Origin: Chlorobiota bacterium
GTDB taxonomy: Bacteria; Bacteroidota; Bacteroidia; Flavobacteriales; Flavobacteriaceae
Length of the DNA: 22,729 nucleotides
Assembly: GCA_013151975.1 (NCBI GenBank)
Contig: JAADHG010000227.1
Location: 1 to 22,729 of the forward strand
Direction of reading: 5' to 3'
The first letter of the stretch is position 1. Every line of letters starts with the position of its first letter. The position numbers and the translations under genes are program-made. A model generated the notes under the pieces. It did not search any database. It worked only from the letters and a program-made list of their open reading frames with translations, and was not told the DNA's origin. This document shows positions 6,461-13,975 of the stretch, one piece after another.

Positions 6461-6830
6461 TAATTTTTTCTCGCCGAAAGAAGGTGTCTAAATTATCGGC
6501 AATATCAAAGCAATTACTAACCTTTGTAACTTCATTGCAATACCTTGAATCTATTTGATGTGATTTACAACTAAAATCGGATAAATCAATATCTTTAAAC
6601 TTTGCATTAATTGCTTTACATTCTTTATAAAGACTATCAATGGTATTGAAATTACTTGGATCTTTGCCATTATTTAAAAGAAAACCTTTTAGATAATTTT
6701 CAATAGCAAACTGTGCGTTTTTACATACCGAATAGGTTACAACATCTTCTTCGGGGCGGCATAACTCTTCGTTTGCTTCGTTTACCTTTTTAATAGCTTC
6801 ATTAAAAAAAGCATATGCTCTTTCCTTCAT
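6453..6830 (-). CDS. Small HEPN-domain protein, cysteine-rich, downstream of nifJ
   Basis: Protein of 125 residues, predicted all helical. The stretch KNAQFAIENYLKGFLLNNGK (37-56) is a typical HEPN helix pair (A-x-ENxLKxxL-x-x-G), with a following segment TIDSLYKECKAINAKF in the place of the usual HxLxxL helix. The catalytic R-x4-6-H motif of toxin-type HEPN ribonucleases is not present: the only histidine is H91, and no arginine lies four to six residues before it. It has six cysteines (24, 36, 71, 88, 98, 107), high for this family. The gene starts 11 bp after the nifJ stop on the same strand, so it is probably co-transcribed. No nucleotidyltransferase (MNT) partner is visible. Function unknown. 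A binding or accessory role linked to the oxidoreductase is possible but unproven. Confidence 0.75.
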   Translation of the reverse strand: MKERAYAFFNEAIKKVNEANEELCRPEEDVVTYSVCKNAQFAIENYLKGFLLNNGKDPSNFNTIDSLYKECKAINAKFKDIDLSDFSCKSHQIDSRYCNEVTKVSNCFDIADNLDTFFRREKIIS

Positions 6831-6841
6831 AATTTTTGGGT

Positions 6842-9800
6842 TTATATGTTTCTAAAAAGTTCTAATCTTTCCCATTTTGTCTCTACTTCTTCTTGGGCTT
6901 GTTTAAGTAATTCTTTACCTAATTTAGCATTGTCTTTTACCACTCTAGTAAAGCGTGTTTCATTATACATAAAATCACTTAATGGTGCACTAGGAGGCTT
7001 AGAATCTAACTTAAATTTCTTTCCTTTTGGTTTGGAAGGGTCAAATCTAAATAATGGCCAATATCCAGTTTCAACAGCTTTTATTTGCTGTGAAACACCA
7101 TTTTTTAAATCATAACCATGTTCTATACAATGTGAATAAGCAATAATTATAGATGTTCCTGGATAAGCAGCAGCTTCTTCAATAGCCTTAAGTGTTTGCA
7201 AATCTTTTGCACCCATAGCCACTTGTGCAACATAAACATTGCCATAAGAAATAGCTTGAACTGCTAAGCTTTTTTTACCAGTTCTTTTTCCTGAGATTGA
7301 AAATTTAGCACTTGCTCCTAATGGTGTAGCTTTTGAGGTTTGACCACCAGTATTTGAATAAACTTCGGTGTCTAATACCATAATATTTATATTCTCTCCT
7401 GATGCTAATACATGATCTACACCACCAAAACCTATATCGTAAGCCCAACCATCTCCACCTAATATCCAAACATCTTTTTTGCGTAAGTACCCAGCTAATT
7501 GATTTAGTTTTACCGCATCGTCGTCGTTATCTAGATATGCTAAAGTTTTTTTAAGTGTTTCTATATCAGCTAATTTTTCACTTTTCTGAGTTTCAGTTTC
7601 TTCCGGATTATTTAAAATGGATTCTACAATTTCACTTCCAACTAATAACTCTAAAGATTTTAATAAATTAATGGCAATTTCTTGTTTTTTGGTTAACGCT
7701 AATTTCATACCTAAACCAAACTCGGCATTATCTTCAAATAGGGAATTAGCCCAAGCAGGACCTCTACCAAATTTATTTGTTTTATAAGGCGTCGTTGGTA
7801 AATTACCACCATATATTGAAGAACATCCAGTAGCATTTGCTATTAAAATGCTATCGCCATATAACTGAGTTAATAGTTTAATATAAGGTGTTTCACCACA
7901 ACCCGAACATGCACCTGAGAACTCAAATAATGGTTCTAAAAATTGTGATCCTTTTACATTAGTAATTTGCAATTCGGTTCGATTGTAATTTGGAAGCTTA
8001 ACAAAATAGTCCCAATTAATGTTCTCTTCAGCTTCAACATCAATTTTCTTTTTCATGTTAATAGATTTAAAATCATCTATCTCTTTACTTACTGCTGGGC
8101 AAACTGCAACACAAAGGTCGCAACCAGTACAATCTTGAGGAGAAACTTGTAATACATAAGAGTCTGATTCACTAGTAAAAGGTCTTCCTTTTGCAGGAAC
8201 TGTTTTTAGGGATTTAGGAGCATCTACTAAATCTTCATTTGAAACTACTGTGGCACGAATTGCTGCATGAGGGCAAATGGCAACACACTTATTACATTGG
8301 GTACATAAATTTTCGTCATCCCAAACAGGAATAAAATCGGCAATACCTCTTTTTTCATATTGTGTTGTTCCAGTTGGGAACGTACCATCTACAGGAAAAG
8401 CACTTACAGGAAGAGTATCGCCTTTGCCTGATAAAATCATTCCTAATACTTCTTTCACAAAAGGATCTGGGTTACCAGACATTATTGGTTTTAATTGAAT
8501 ATTGTTAGTTACTTGTTTAGAATAATGTACTTGCTGAAGGTTTTCTAAGGATTTATCAACAGCGTTGAAATTCATTTGTACAATTTTTTCTCCTTTATGA
8601 GAATACGATTTTACAATAGCATCCTTAATTTTTTGAATGGCTTCATCTTTTGGTAAAACCCCAGAAATAGCAAAGAAGCAAGTTTGTAAAACGGTATTTG
8701 TTCTTTTGCCTAGTTCAGCTTCATGTGCAACCTTGGTAGCATCTATTACATAAAAGTTTAGCTTTTTATTTATAATTTCTTTCTGCATAGATTGTGGTAA
8801 AACATCCCAAATCTTTGTGTTTGAAAAAGGAGAGTTTAATAAGAAAGTACCTCCTTTTTTAATGTTTTTTAAAAGGTCATATTTTTCAATAAAATTGAAT
8901 TGATGACAAGCAATAAAATCTGCATTATTAATTAAATAACTGGAGTAAATAGGCTCTGGGCCAAAGCGTAAATGAGAAATGGTTTGAGCACCAGCTTTTT
9001 TTGAATCATATACAAAATAACCTTGTACATAATTATCGGTAGTCTCACCAATAATTTTAATAGAGTTTTTATTTGCGCCAACGGTACCATCGGAACCTAA
9101 TCCATAGAACATGCAATTAAAAGTTTCTTTGTTGGTTTTAAAAACAGAGCTATAAGAAAGACTAGTATGGCTTACGTCGTCATTAATACCAATGGTAAAA
9201 TGGTTTTTAGGAGTTGTTTTTAATAATTCGTCATAAATCCCTTTAACCATTGCAGGGTTAAATTCTTTTGAGGATAATCCATAACGACCACCAACTATTA
9301 CTGGTGTTATTCTATTGCTTTCTGCAAATGCAGTAACTATATCTAGGTAAAGTGGTTCCCCAATGCTTCCAGGTTCTTTCGTTCTATCTAGAACTGCAAT
9401 TTTTTCAACTGTTTTTGGTAATTTTTCAATAAAGTGACTAATAGAGAAGGGTCTATATAAGCGTACAAATAATGCGCCTACTTTTTCGCCATTATTTACC
9501 AATGTGTCAACAGTTTCTTTTACAGCACCTTCGCCTGAACCCATAATTATAATCACACGTTCTGCTTCTGGATGTCCAACATAATCAAACAAATTGTATT
9601 TGCGACCTGTGTGTTTATAGAAATCATCCATTACTTCTTGAACAATGCTAGGCACTTTTTCATAAAATGTATTTGCAGCTTCTCTTGCTTGGAAGAATAC
9701 ATCAGGATTTTGGGAAGTTCCTCTTACTACAGGATGGTCAGGATCTAAAGATCTTTTTTTATGTGCCATAATTTCATCTTCTGGCATCATTGCTTTAATT

Positions 9801-10375
9801 ACGGCATCAGGGATTGCATCTATTTTAGATATTTCATGCGAGGTTCTAAATCCATCAAATATATTTAGAAATGGAACTCTTGAGCGTAATGTGGCTACTT
9901 GAGAAATTAAGGCAAAGTCCATAGCTTCTTGAACCGAGCCTCCAAACAGCATGGAAAATCCTGTTTGTCTAGTGGCCATAACATCAGAATGATCTCCAAA
10001 TATTGATAATGCATGCGTTGCAATAGTTCTTGCAGCAACATGAATAACGGTTGGTAATAATTCGCCAGCTATTTTATACATATTAGGAATCATTAGCAAT
10101 AATCCTTGAGATGCAGTAAATGTTGTTGTTAACGCACCTGCTTGTAACGCACCATGAACTGCTCCAGAGGCGCCTCCTTCACTTTGCATTTCAACAATTC
10201 TAGGAATATTACCCCAAATGTTTTTTTGTCCTTTAGAACTATAAACATCTACATGTTCTCCCATTGGAGATGCTGGAGTAATAGGATAAATGGCACAAAC
10301 TTCGTTAGTTTTATGAGAAATTATGGCTACTGCTTCATTGGCATCACAAATGAGCTTTTGAGGGTTTTTTTCCAT
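6842..10375 (-). CDS. nifJ: Pyruvate:ferredoxin (flavodoxin) oxidoreductase, single-chain
   Basis: Oxidises pyruvate with CoA to acetyl-CoA and CO2 and reduces ferredoxin, in the cytoplasm. Full-length homodimer-type enzyme of 1177 residues from the ATG at 10375. A TTG at 10396 in frame would add seven residues (MIIKRYI), but the family N terminus fits the ATG. Domains in order: pyrimidine-binding domain (IYPITPASPMGE, 29-40), the transketolase-C-like and gamma domains, the EKR region, a 2[4Fe-4S] domain (C691, C694, C697, C701 and C749, C752, C755, C759), then the thiamine diphosphate domain. The third cluster has C823 and C826, a GCSS cysteine further on, and C1083 (SHCIEH). The TPP motif is GDGWAYDIGFGGVDH. 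All ligands are present, so it should be active. Such enzymes are oxygen sensitive. It has its own promoter region, insulated from the upstream ferredoxin gene by a terminator, and leads into the HEPN gene. Confidence 0.96.
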   Translation of the reverse strand: MEKNPQKLICDANEAVAIISHKTNEVCAIYPITPASPMGEHVDVYSSKGQKNIWGNIPRIVEMQSEGGASGAVHGALQAGALTTTFTASQGLLLMIPNMYKIAGELLPTVIHVAARTIATHALSIFGDHSDVMATRQTGFSMLFGGSVQEAMDFALISQVATLRSRVPFLNIFDGFRTSHEISKIDAIPDAVIKAMMPEDEIMAHKKRSLDPDHPVVRGTSQNPDVFFQAREAANTFYEKVPSIVQEVMDDFYKHTGRKYNLFDYVGHPEAERVIIIMGSGEGAVKETVDTLVNNGEKVGALFVRLYRPFSISHFIEKLPKTVEKIAVLDRTKEPGSIGEPLYLDIVTAFAESNRITPVIVGGRYGLSSKEFNPAMVKGIYDELLKTTPKNHFTIGINDDVSHTSLSYSSVFKTNKETFNCMFYGLGSDGTVGANKNSIKIIGETTDNYVQGYFVYDSKKAGAQTISHLRFGPEPIYSSYLINNADFIACHQFNFIEKYDLLKNIKKGGTFLLNSPFSNTKIWDVLPQSMQKEIINKKLNFYVIDATKVAHEAELGKRTNTVLQTCFFAISGVLPKDEAIQKIKDAIVKSYSHKGEKIVQMNFNAVDKSLENLQQVHYSKQVTNNIQLKPIMSGNPDPFVKEVLGMILSGKGDTLPVSAFPVDGTFPTGTTQYEKRGIADFIPVWDDENLCTQCNKCVAICPHAAIRATVVSNEDLVDAPKSLKTVPAKGRPFTSESDSYVLQVSPQDCTGCDLCVAVCPAVSKEIDDFKSINMKKKIDVEAEENINWDYFVKLPNYNRTELQITNVKGSQFLEPLFEFSGACSGCGETPYIKLLTQLYGDSILIANATGCSSIYGGNLPTTPYKTNKFGRGPAWANSLFEDNAEFGLGMKLALTKKQEIAINLLKSLELLVGSEIVESILNNPEETETQKSEKLADIETLKKTLAYLDNDDDAVKLNQLAGYLRKKDVWILGGDGWAYDIGFGGVDHVLASGENINIMVLDTEVYSNTGGQTSKATPLGASAKFSISGKRTGKKSLAVQAISYGNVYVAQVAMGAKDLQTLKAIEEAAAYPGTSIIIAYSHCIEHGYDLKNGVSQQIKAVETGYWPLFRFDPSKPKGKKFKLDSKPPSAPLSDFMYNETRFTRVVKDNAKLGKELLKQAQEEVETKWERLELFRNI

Positions 10376-10417
10376 GATATATCTTTTTATTATCAATAAA
10401 AATTTTAATACGTTGGA

Positions 10418-10425
10418 TAAAAATA
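10418..10425 (-). promoter_or_regulatory. Candidate -7 box of the nifJ promoter
   Basis: Read on the minus strand the box is TATTTTTA, seven of eight matches to TAnnTTTG. It predicts a transcript start near 10413 and a leader of about 38 bases. No -33 element is recognisable. The box begins exactly 23 bp downstream of the palindrome at 10449-10460, the same spacing seen for the ferredoxin and korA promoters. Confidence 0.45.
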
Positions 10426-10452
10426 ATGATAGTATAACTCACATACTATGAT
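10426..10452. repeat. Inverted repeat in the nifJ promoter, possible operator
   Basis: ATGATAGTAT (10426-10435) and ATACTATGAT (10443-10452) are inverted copies with one mismatch in ten, separated by seven bases. The repeat fills the space between the candidate -7 box and the TGAT half of the palindrome at 10449-10460, overlapping the latter by four bases. A protein bound here would touch the core promoter, so a repressor site is possible. Alternatively it is chance in AT-rich DNA. Confidence 0.35.
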
Positions 10453-10460
10453 ATATATCA
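10449..10460. promoter_or_regulatory. Crp/Fnr-like palindrome upstream of nifJ
   Basis: TGATATATATCA is a perfect 12 bp palindrome, TGAT-N4-ATCA, matching the inner bases of the known FNR site TTGAT-N4-ATCAA. Its centre lies about 41-42 bp before the predicted nifJ transcript start, the class II activator position. It lies between the ferredoxin terminator and nifJ, so it can only serve nifJ locally. Which regulator binds is inferred, not shown. Confidence 0.5.
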
Positions 10461-10475
10461 GTTAAACAACAGTAC

Positions 10476-10515
10476 AAAAAAAGCACTCCTAACTTTTATT
10501 TAGGAGTGCTTTTTT
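10476..10515 (-). terminator. Intrinsic terminator after the ferredoxin gene
   Basis: A perfect stem pairs 10483-10492 (GCACTCCTAA) with 10500-10509 (TTAGGAGTGC) across a seven-base loop. The flanking A and T runs extend the pairing to about 16 bp and supply a T run in either direction. On the minus strand it follows the ferredoxin stop codon by about 50 bases and ends that transcript before nifJ. This makes the ferredoxin gene monocistronic and gives nifJ its own promoter. Confidence 0.9.
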
Positions 10516-10563
10516 AATTATGATAAGAATAGTTTCTTTTCTTAAAAAGGGAATATAGCTAGA

Positions 10564-10914
10564 TTATTCGCCGTGTAACCAAGCTTTCTTTTTTAGTAGC
10601 TCTTCTTCAGATTCTACATGACTATCGTCAGGAACACAACAGTCTACCGGACAAACAGAAGCACATTGTGGTTCATCATGAAATCCTTTACACTCCGTAC
10701 ATTTATCAGGTACAATAAAATAAAATTCATCTGATATTGGTTCGTTTTCAGCATCTGCATCTACTTCTTCCCCATTAGGTAATGTAACCATACCACTTAA
10801 TGAGGTTTCGTCTGCATAGGCCCATTCTTGATCGGGTTCATAAATTGCATTGTTAGGACACTCTGCAACACAAGCATCACAGTTTATACACTCATCTGTT
10901 ATTATTATTGCCAT
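10564..10914 (-). CDS. Acidic 2[4Fe-4S] ferredoxin
   Basis: Cytoplasmic electron carrier of 116 residues. Cluster 1 ligands are C9, C12, C15 and C19 (C-x2-C-x2-C-x3-C-P). Cluster 2 ligands are C72, C75, C84 and C88, with the C-x2-C-x8-C-x3-C-P spacing of Allochromatium-type (Alvin) ferredoxins. C92 and C93 follow in the CPVDCC segment. A loop of about 50 residues (20-71) separates the two motifs, longer than in the classic type of about 80 residues. The protein is very acidic: by count 29 Asp and Glu against five Lys and no Arg. Placed between nifJ and korAB, it is the likely acceptor for both and donor to the complex I below (inference). It has its own terminator and a candidate promoter at 10947-10954, divergent from korA. 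Confidence 0.93.
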   Translation of the reverse strand: MAIIITDECINCDACVAECPNNAIYEPDQEWAYADETSLSGMVTLPNGEEVDADAENEPISDEFYFIVPDKCTECKGFHDEPQCASVCPVDCCVPDDSHVESEEELLKKKAWLHGE

Positions 10915-10946
10915 AATTTATCTATTTTTAGGAAATTAATTATTAG

Positions 10947-10954
10947 TAAAATTA
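10947..10954 (-). promoter_or_regulatory. Candidate -7 box of the ferredoxin promoter
   Basis: On the minus strand this reads TAATTTTA, seven of eight matches to TAnnTTTG. The predicted transcript start near 10942 gives a leader of about 28 bases. On its own this is weak in AT-rich DNA. What supports it is position: exactly 23 bp separate it from the palindrome at 10978-10989, as at nifJ and korA. Confidence 0.4.
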
Positions 10955-10977
10955 AATTTCTTTTTAAAACCTAATAG

Positions 10978-10989
10978 TGACAAAAGTCA
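10978..10989. promoter_or_regulatory. Crp/Fnr-like palindrome shared by the divergent ferredoxin and korA promoters
   Basis: TGACAAAAGTCA has perfect inverted arms, TGAC and GTCA, around four bases, the same TGAY-N4-RTCA design as the site before nifJ. Candidate -7 boxes lie exactly 23 bp away on each side (10947-10954 minus, 11013-11020 plus). One bound dimer could thus face two divergent promoters at about -41. The regulator is not encoded in the window. Confidence 0.5.
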
Positions 10990-11012
10990 TGTTTCGTAAT
11001 AAAAAGTGAAAT

Positions 11013-11020
11013 TATATTTG
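11013..11020 (+). promoter_or_regulatory. Candidate -7 box of the korAB-nuo operon promoter
   Basis: TATATTTG is an exact match to the Bacteroidota -7 consensus TAnnTTTG and the best promoter box in the 174 bp ferredoxin-korA spacer. The predicted transcript start near 11025 gives a leader of about 64 bases. The -33 region has only TTTCG. The palindrome centre lies about 41-42 bp before the predicted start. Confidence 0.5.
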
Positions 11021-11088
11021 ACATTTATATTTAAAAGATTGTCTTTTTTTGATAAATTTAATTAAAAATTTTCAAACTAACATAAATT

Positions 11089-12945
11089 ATGGTTACAACA
11101 AAAGTAAATCATCAACCAGAAGTAATAGAAGCTGTTATTATTAGGTTTGTTGGAGATTCTGGAGATGGGATGCAATTAACAGGAACTCAGTTTTCTGATA
11201 CCTCTGCAATGTTTGGCAACGATATTGCCACATTTCCTAATTATCCAGCTGAAATTAGAGCTCCTCAAGGCAGTTTGTATGGTGTATCCGGATTTCAAGT
11301 TCACATAGGTAGTGTGGAGATTAGTACACCTGGAGATACTGTAGACTTACTTGTAGCAATGAATCCAGCAGGTTTAAAAACTAATTTGCAAGCTGTAAAG
11401 CCAGGACATACAATTATTGTTGATACGGATGCTTTTACAAGAAAAAATTTAGAAAAAGCACAATACGATTCTAATCCTTTAGAAGATGGTAGCCTTGAAA
11501 ACTATCGTGTAATTGAAGTTACTATGACTTCTTTAACTAAAGAAGCCTTAAAAGATATTGAAGGATTAGACAATAAAAGTATTACAAGGAGTAAAAATAT
11601 GTTTGCTTTAGGAATGGTGTATTGGATGTACGATAGGTCAACAGAACATACAATAGAATTCTTTAAAAAGAAGTTTAAAACCAAACCTCATATTATTGAA
11701 GCCAATACTAAAGTATTAAATTCAGGGTTTTATTTTGCTGAAACTCTTGAGCTTATCCCTAATGCATATAGTATTTCGCCTGCAAAGATGAATCCGGGAA
11801 TCTATAGAGTTATTATGGGAAATACGGCTACAGCTTGGGGATTTTTAGCAGCAGCAGAAAAATCAGGATTAGAATTATTTCTAGGGTCATATCCTATTAC
11901 TCCAGCAACAGATATTTTACATGAGTTGGTAAAACATAAACATTTTGGAGTAAAAGCTTTTCAGGCAGAAGATGAAATTGCTGGTATATCATCAGCAATT
12001 GGAGCATCATTTGCTGGAGATTTAGCTATTACAACCACTTCAGGGCCTGGATTAGCACTAAAAGGAGAAGCCTTAGGTTTAGCAATGATGATTGAACTTC
12101 CTTTAGTTGTAGTAAATGTACAGCGCGGAGGTCCTTCAACAGGATTGCCAACAAAAACTGAACAATCAGATTTATTACAAGCTTTATATGGAAGAAATGG
12201 TGAAAGCCCTGTAATTGTGATTGCTGCAAGTACACCATCAAATTGTTTTGATTATGCTTATGAAGCAGCAAAACTTACGCTAGAACATATGACACCTGTA
12301 ATTTTATTAACCGATGGATATATTGCTAATGGGTCAGCTCCTTGGAAAATAAAATCTGTTAGCCAAATGCCAGAAATTAAAGTCAACACTATTAATGAAG
12401 CAACCGAAAACTGGCATCCTTATGATAGAGATGAAGATACTTTAGCTCGTAATTGGGCTATTCCAGGAACTGTTGGATTAGAGCATAGGGTTGGAGGTTT
12501 AGAAAAAGATCGTGTTTCTGGAAATGTGTCTTATGTTCCGGAAAACCATGAGTACATGACAAAAATTAGAGCTGAAAAAATTAAACGAGTACAAAAATAT
12601 GTTCCAGAAATAGAAACAGAATTTGCTAATGAAGGTGATTTATTAGTAATTGGATGGGGAGGAACTTACGGTTCTTTACATTCAGCAGTAAAACAAATAA
12701 ATGAAGAAGGGTACTCAACAATTGGTTTTGCACATTTTAATTATATAAATCCATTACCAAAAAACACAGAAGAAGTGTTGAAAAGGTTCAAAAAAATAGT
12801 TGTTTGCGAGTTAAATAATGGGCAGTTTGCAAATGTTTTAAGAATGAATTTTAATGGATTATATATTTTACAATTTAATAAGGTTCAAGGACTGCCATTT
12901 GGTAATAATGAGCTCATTCAAAAATTTAAACAACTCGTAAAATAA
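11089..12945 (+). CDS. korA: 2-oxoacid:ferredoxin oxidoreductase alpha subunit (probably 2-oxoglutarate), gamma-alpha fusion
   Basis: Subunit of the enzyme that converts a 2-oxoacid and CoA to acyl-CoA and CO2 while reducing ferredoxin. The product is 618 residues. The N-terminal part (about 14-200) is the gamma domain, with FVGDSGDGMQLTGTQFSDTS and FPNYPAEIRAPQGSLYGVSG. The rest is the pyrimidine-binding alpha domain with YPITPATDILHEL (YPITP at 268-272), the TTTSGPGLALKGEALG block and QRGGPSTGLPTKTEQSDL. A fused gamma-alpha subunit with a separate beta subunit is the KorAB architecture of aerobic and archaeal 2-oxoglutarate oxidoreductases. Because nifJ already handles pyruvate, 2-oxoglutarate is the likely substrate, but substrate cannot be proved from sequence. 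The korB start follows after two bases. First gene of the operon that continues into nuoA. Confidence 0.9.
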   Translation: MVTTKVNHQPEVIEAVIIRFVGDSGDGMQLTGTQFSDTSAMFGNDIATFPNYPAEIRAPQGSLYGVSGFQVHIGSVEISTPGDTVDLLVAMNPAGLKTNLQAVKPGHTIIVDTDAFTRKNLEKAQYDSNPLEDGSLENYRVIEVTMTSLTKEALKDIEGLDNKSITRSKNMFALGMVYWMYDRSTEHTIEFFKKKFKTKPHIIEANTKVLNSGFYFAETLELIPNAYSISPAKMNPGIYRVIMGNTATAWGFLAAAEKSGLELFLGSYPITPATDILHELVKHKHFGVKAFQAEDEIAGISSAIGASFAGDLAITTTSGPGLALKGEALGLAMMIELPLVVVNVQRGGPSTGLPTKTEQSDLLQALYGRNGESPVIVIAASTPSNCFDYAYEAAKLTLEHMTPVILLTDGYIANGSAPWKIKSVSQMPEIKVNTINEATENWHPYDRDEDTLARNWAIPGTVGLEHRVGGLEKDRVSGNVSYVPENHEYMTKIRAEKIKRVQKYVPEIETEFANEGDLLVIGWGGTYGSLHSAVKQINEEGYSTIGFAHFNYINPLPKNTEEVLKRFKKIVVCELNNGQFANVLRMNFNGLYILQFNKVQGLPFGNNELIQKFKQLVK

Positions 12946-12947
12946 TT

Positions 12948-13958
12948 ATGGAAGCAACAGTAAAAGAATATACATTCAAAGATTTTGCAAGCGATCAAGA
13001 AGTAAGATGGTGTCCTGGATGCGACGACTACGTTATTTTACGCGCTATGCAAAAAGCTCTTCCTGAAATGGGAGTAAAGAAAGAAGATGTAGTGTTTATT
13101 TCAGGGATAGGATGTTCCTCACGTTTTCCTTATTATATGGATACCTATGGAATACACAGTATTCATGGTAGAGCCCCAGGAATTGCCTCAGGAGTTAAAT
13201 TAGCAAATCCAAATTTAAGCGTTTGGATTATTACTGGAGATGGTGATGCTATGGCTATTGGAGGGAATCACTTTATTCATGTATTGCGTAGAAATTTAGA
13301 TTTAAATATAATTTTATTTAACAATGAAATTTACGGATTAACTAAAGGGCAATTTTCGCCAACATCATTGGTTGGTCAAAAAACGAAATCATCTCCATAC
13401 GGAAATACACAACCCCCTTTTTCACCTGGTGAATTAGCAATTGGTGCTCAAGCACGATTTTTTGGAAGGATTGGAGGAAATACTCCAAAAGAAATGACTC
13501 AACTATTTATTGAAGCCGAAAAATTTAAAGGCACTTCATTGATTGAGGTTTTACAAAACTGCCCAATTTTTAATGATGGGTGTTATGATAATATTACCGA
13601 TAAAGCTGTTAGAGCAGATAAACAATTGTTTGTTGAAAACGGTAAACCTATGATATTTGGAAAAGAGCGCGATAAAGGGTTAATATTAAATGGCTTGAAA
13701 CTAGAAGTTGTAACCATAGGCGAAAACGGAATAGAACAAGAAGATCTTTTAGTACATAATGCCAAAGAAGAAGATCCAACATTACATCAAATGCTTGTAA
13801 GATTAGAGTATCCTAAAGTTACAGGAATAATTAGAAGTTTTGATGATTTTACCTTGGAAGAAAGAGAAGCGAAATTAACTGCCGAAGTAAAGGCAAATTC
13901 TAAATTTACTAAAACAGACGATTTGTTCTTTTCAGGAGATACTTATGAAGTTGAATAA
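12948..13958 (+). CDS. korB: 2-oxoacid:ferredoxin oxidoreductase beta subunit (probably 2-oxoglutarate)
   Basis: Thiamine-diphosphate and [4Fe-4S] subunit, 336 residues. The cluster ligands are C22 and C25 (RWCPGCDDY), C56 (SGIGCSSRFPYY) and C205 (LQNCPIFND), the four-cysteine set of KorB-type subunits. The TPP/Mg motif begins GDGDAMAIGGNH (97-108) and ends at NNEIYGLTKGQFSP (125-138). There is no separate ferredoxin-like delta subunit in the operon, so the single cluster passes electrons straight to ferredoxin. Two bases separate it from korA and only 17 from nuoA, without a terminator, so the enzyme is probably made on the same transcript as complex I. Expected to be cytoplasmic as an alpha-beta dimer or dimer of dimers. 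Confidence 0.92.
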   Translation: MEATVKEYTFKDFASDQEVRWCPGCDDYVILRAMQKALPEMGVKKEDVVFISGIGCSSRFPYYMDTYGIHSIHGRAPGIASGVKLANPNLSVWIITGDGDAMAIGGNHFIHVLRRNLDLNIILFNNEIYGLTKGQFSPTSLVGQKTKSSPYGNTQPPFSPGELAIGAQARFFGRIGGNTPKEMTQLFIEAEKFKGTSLIEVLQNCPIFNDGCYDNITDKAVRADKQLFVENGKPMIFGKERDKGLILNGLKLEVVTIGENGIEQEDLLVHNAKEEDPTLHQMLVRLEYPKVTGIIRSFDDFTLEEREAKLTAEVKANSKFTKTDDLFFSGDTYEVE

Positions 13959-13975
13959 AGTAATACACATATAGA

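Noticed and set aside
6453..6830. HEPN gene as half of a toxin-antitoxin pair
   Set aside because: No MNT nucleotidyltransferase or antitoxin-like gene adjoins it, and the RNase motif is missing.
10376..10396. Longer nifJ beginning at TTG 10396
   Set aside because: The seven added residues are not family-like, and the ATG at 10375 gives the usual N terminus before the DANEAVA block.
10476..10515. The A/T-rich hairpin as a regulatory or attenuator structure for nifJ
   Set aside because: It lies upstream of the predicted nifJ transcript start and has all the features of a simple intrinsic terminator for the ferredoxin gene.
11018..11023. TTGACA upstream of korA as a classical sigma-70 -35 box
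   Set aside because: No TATAAT-like sequence lies about 17 bp downstream, and Bacteroidota primary sigma factors use a different consensus.
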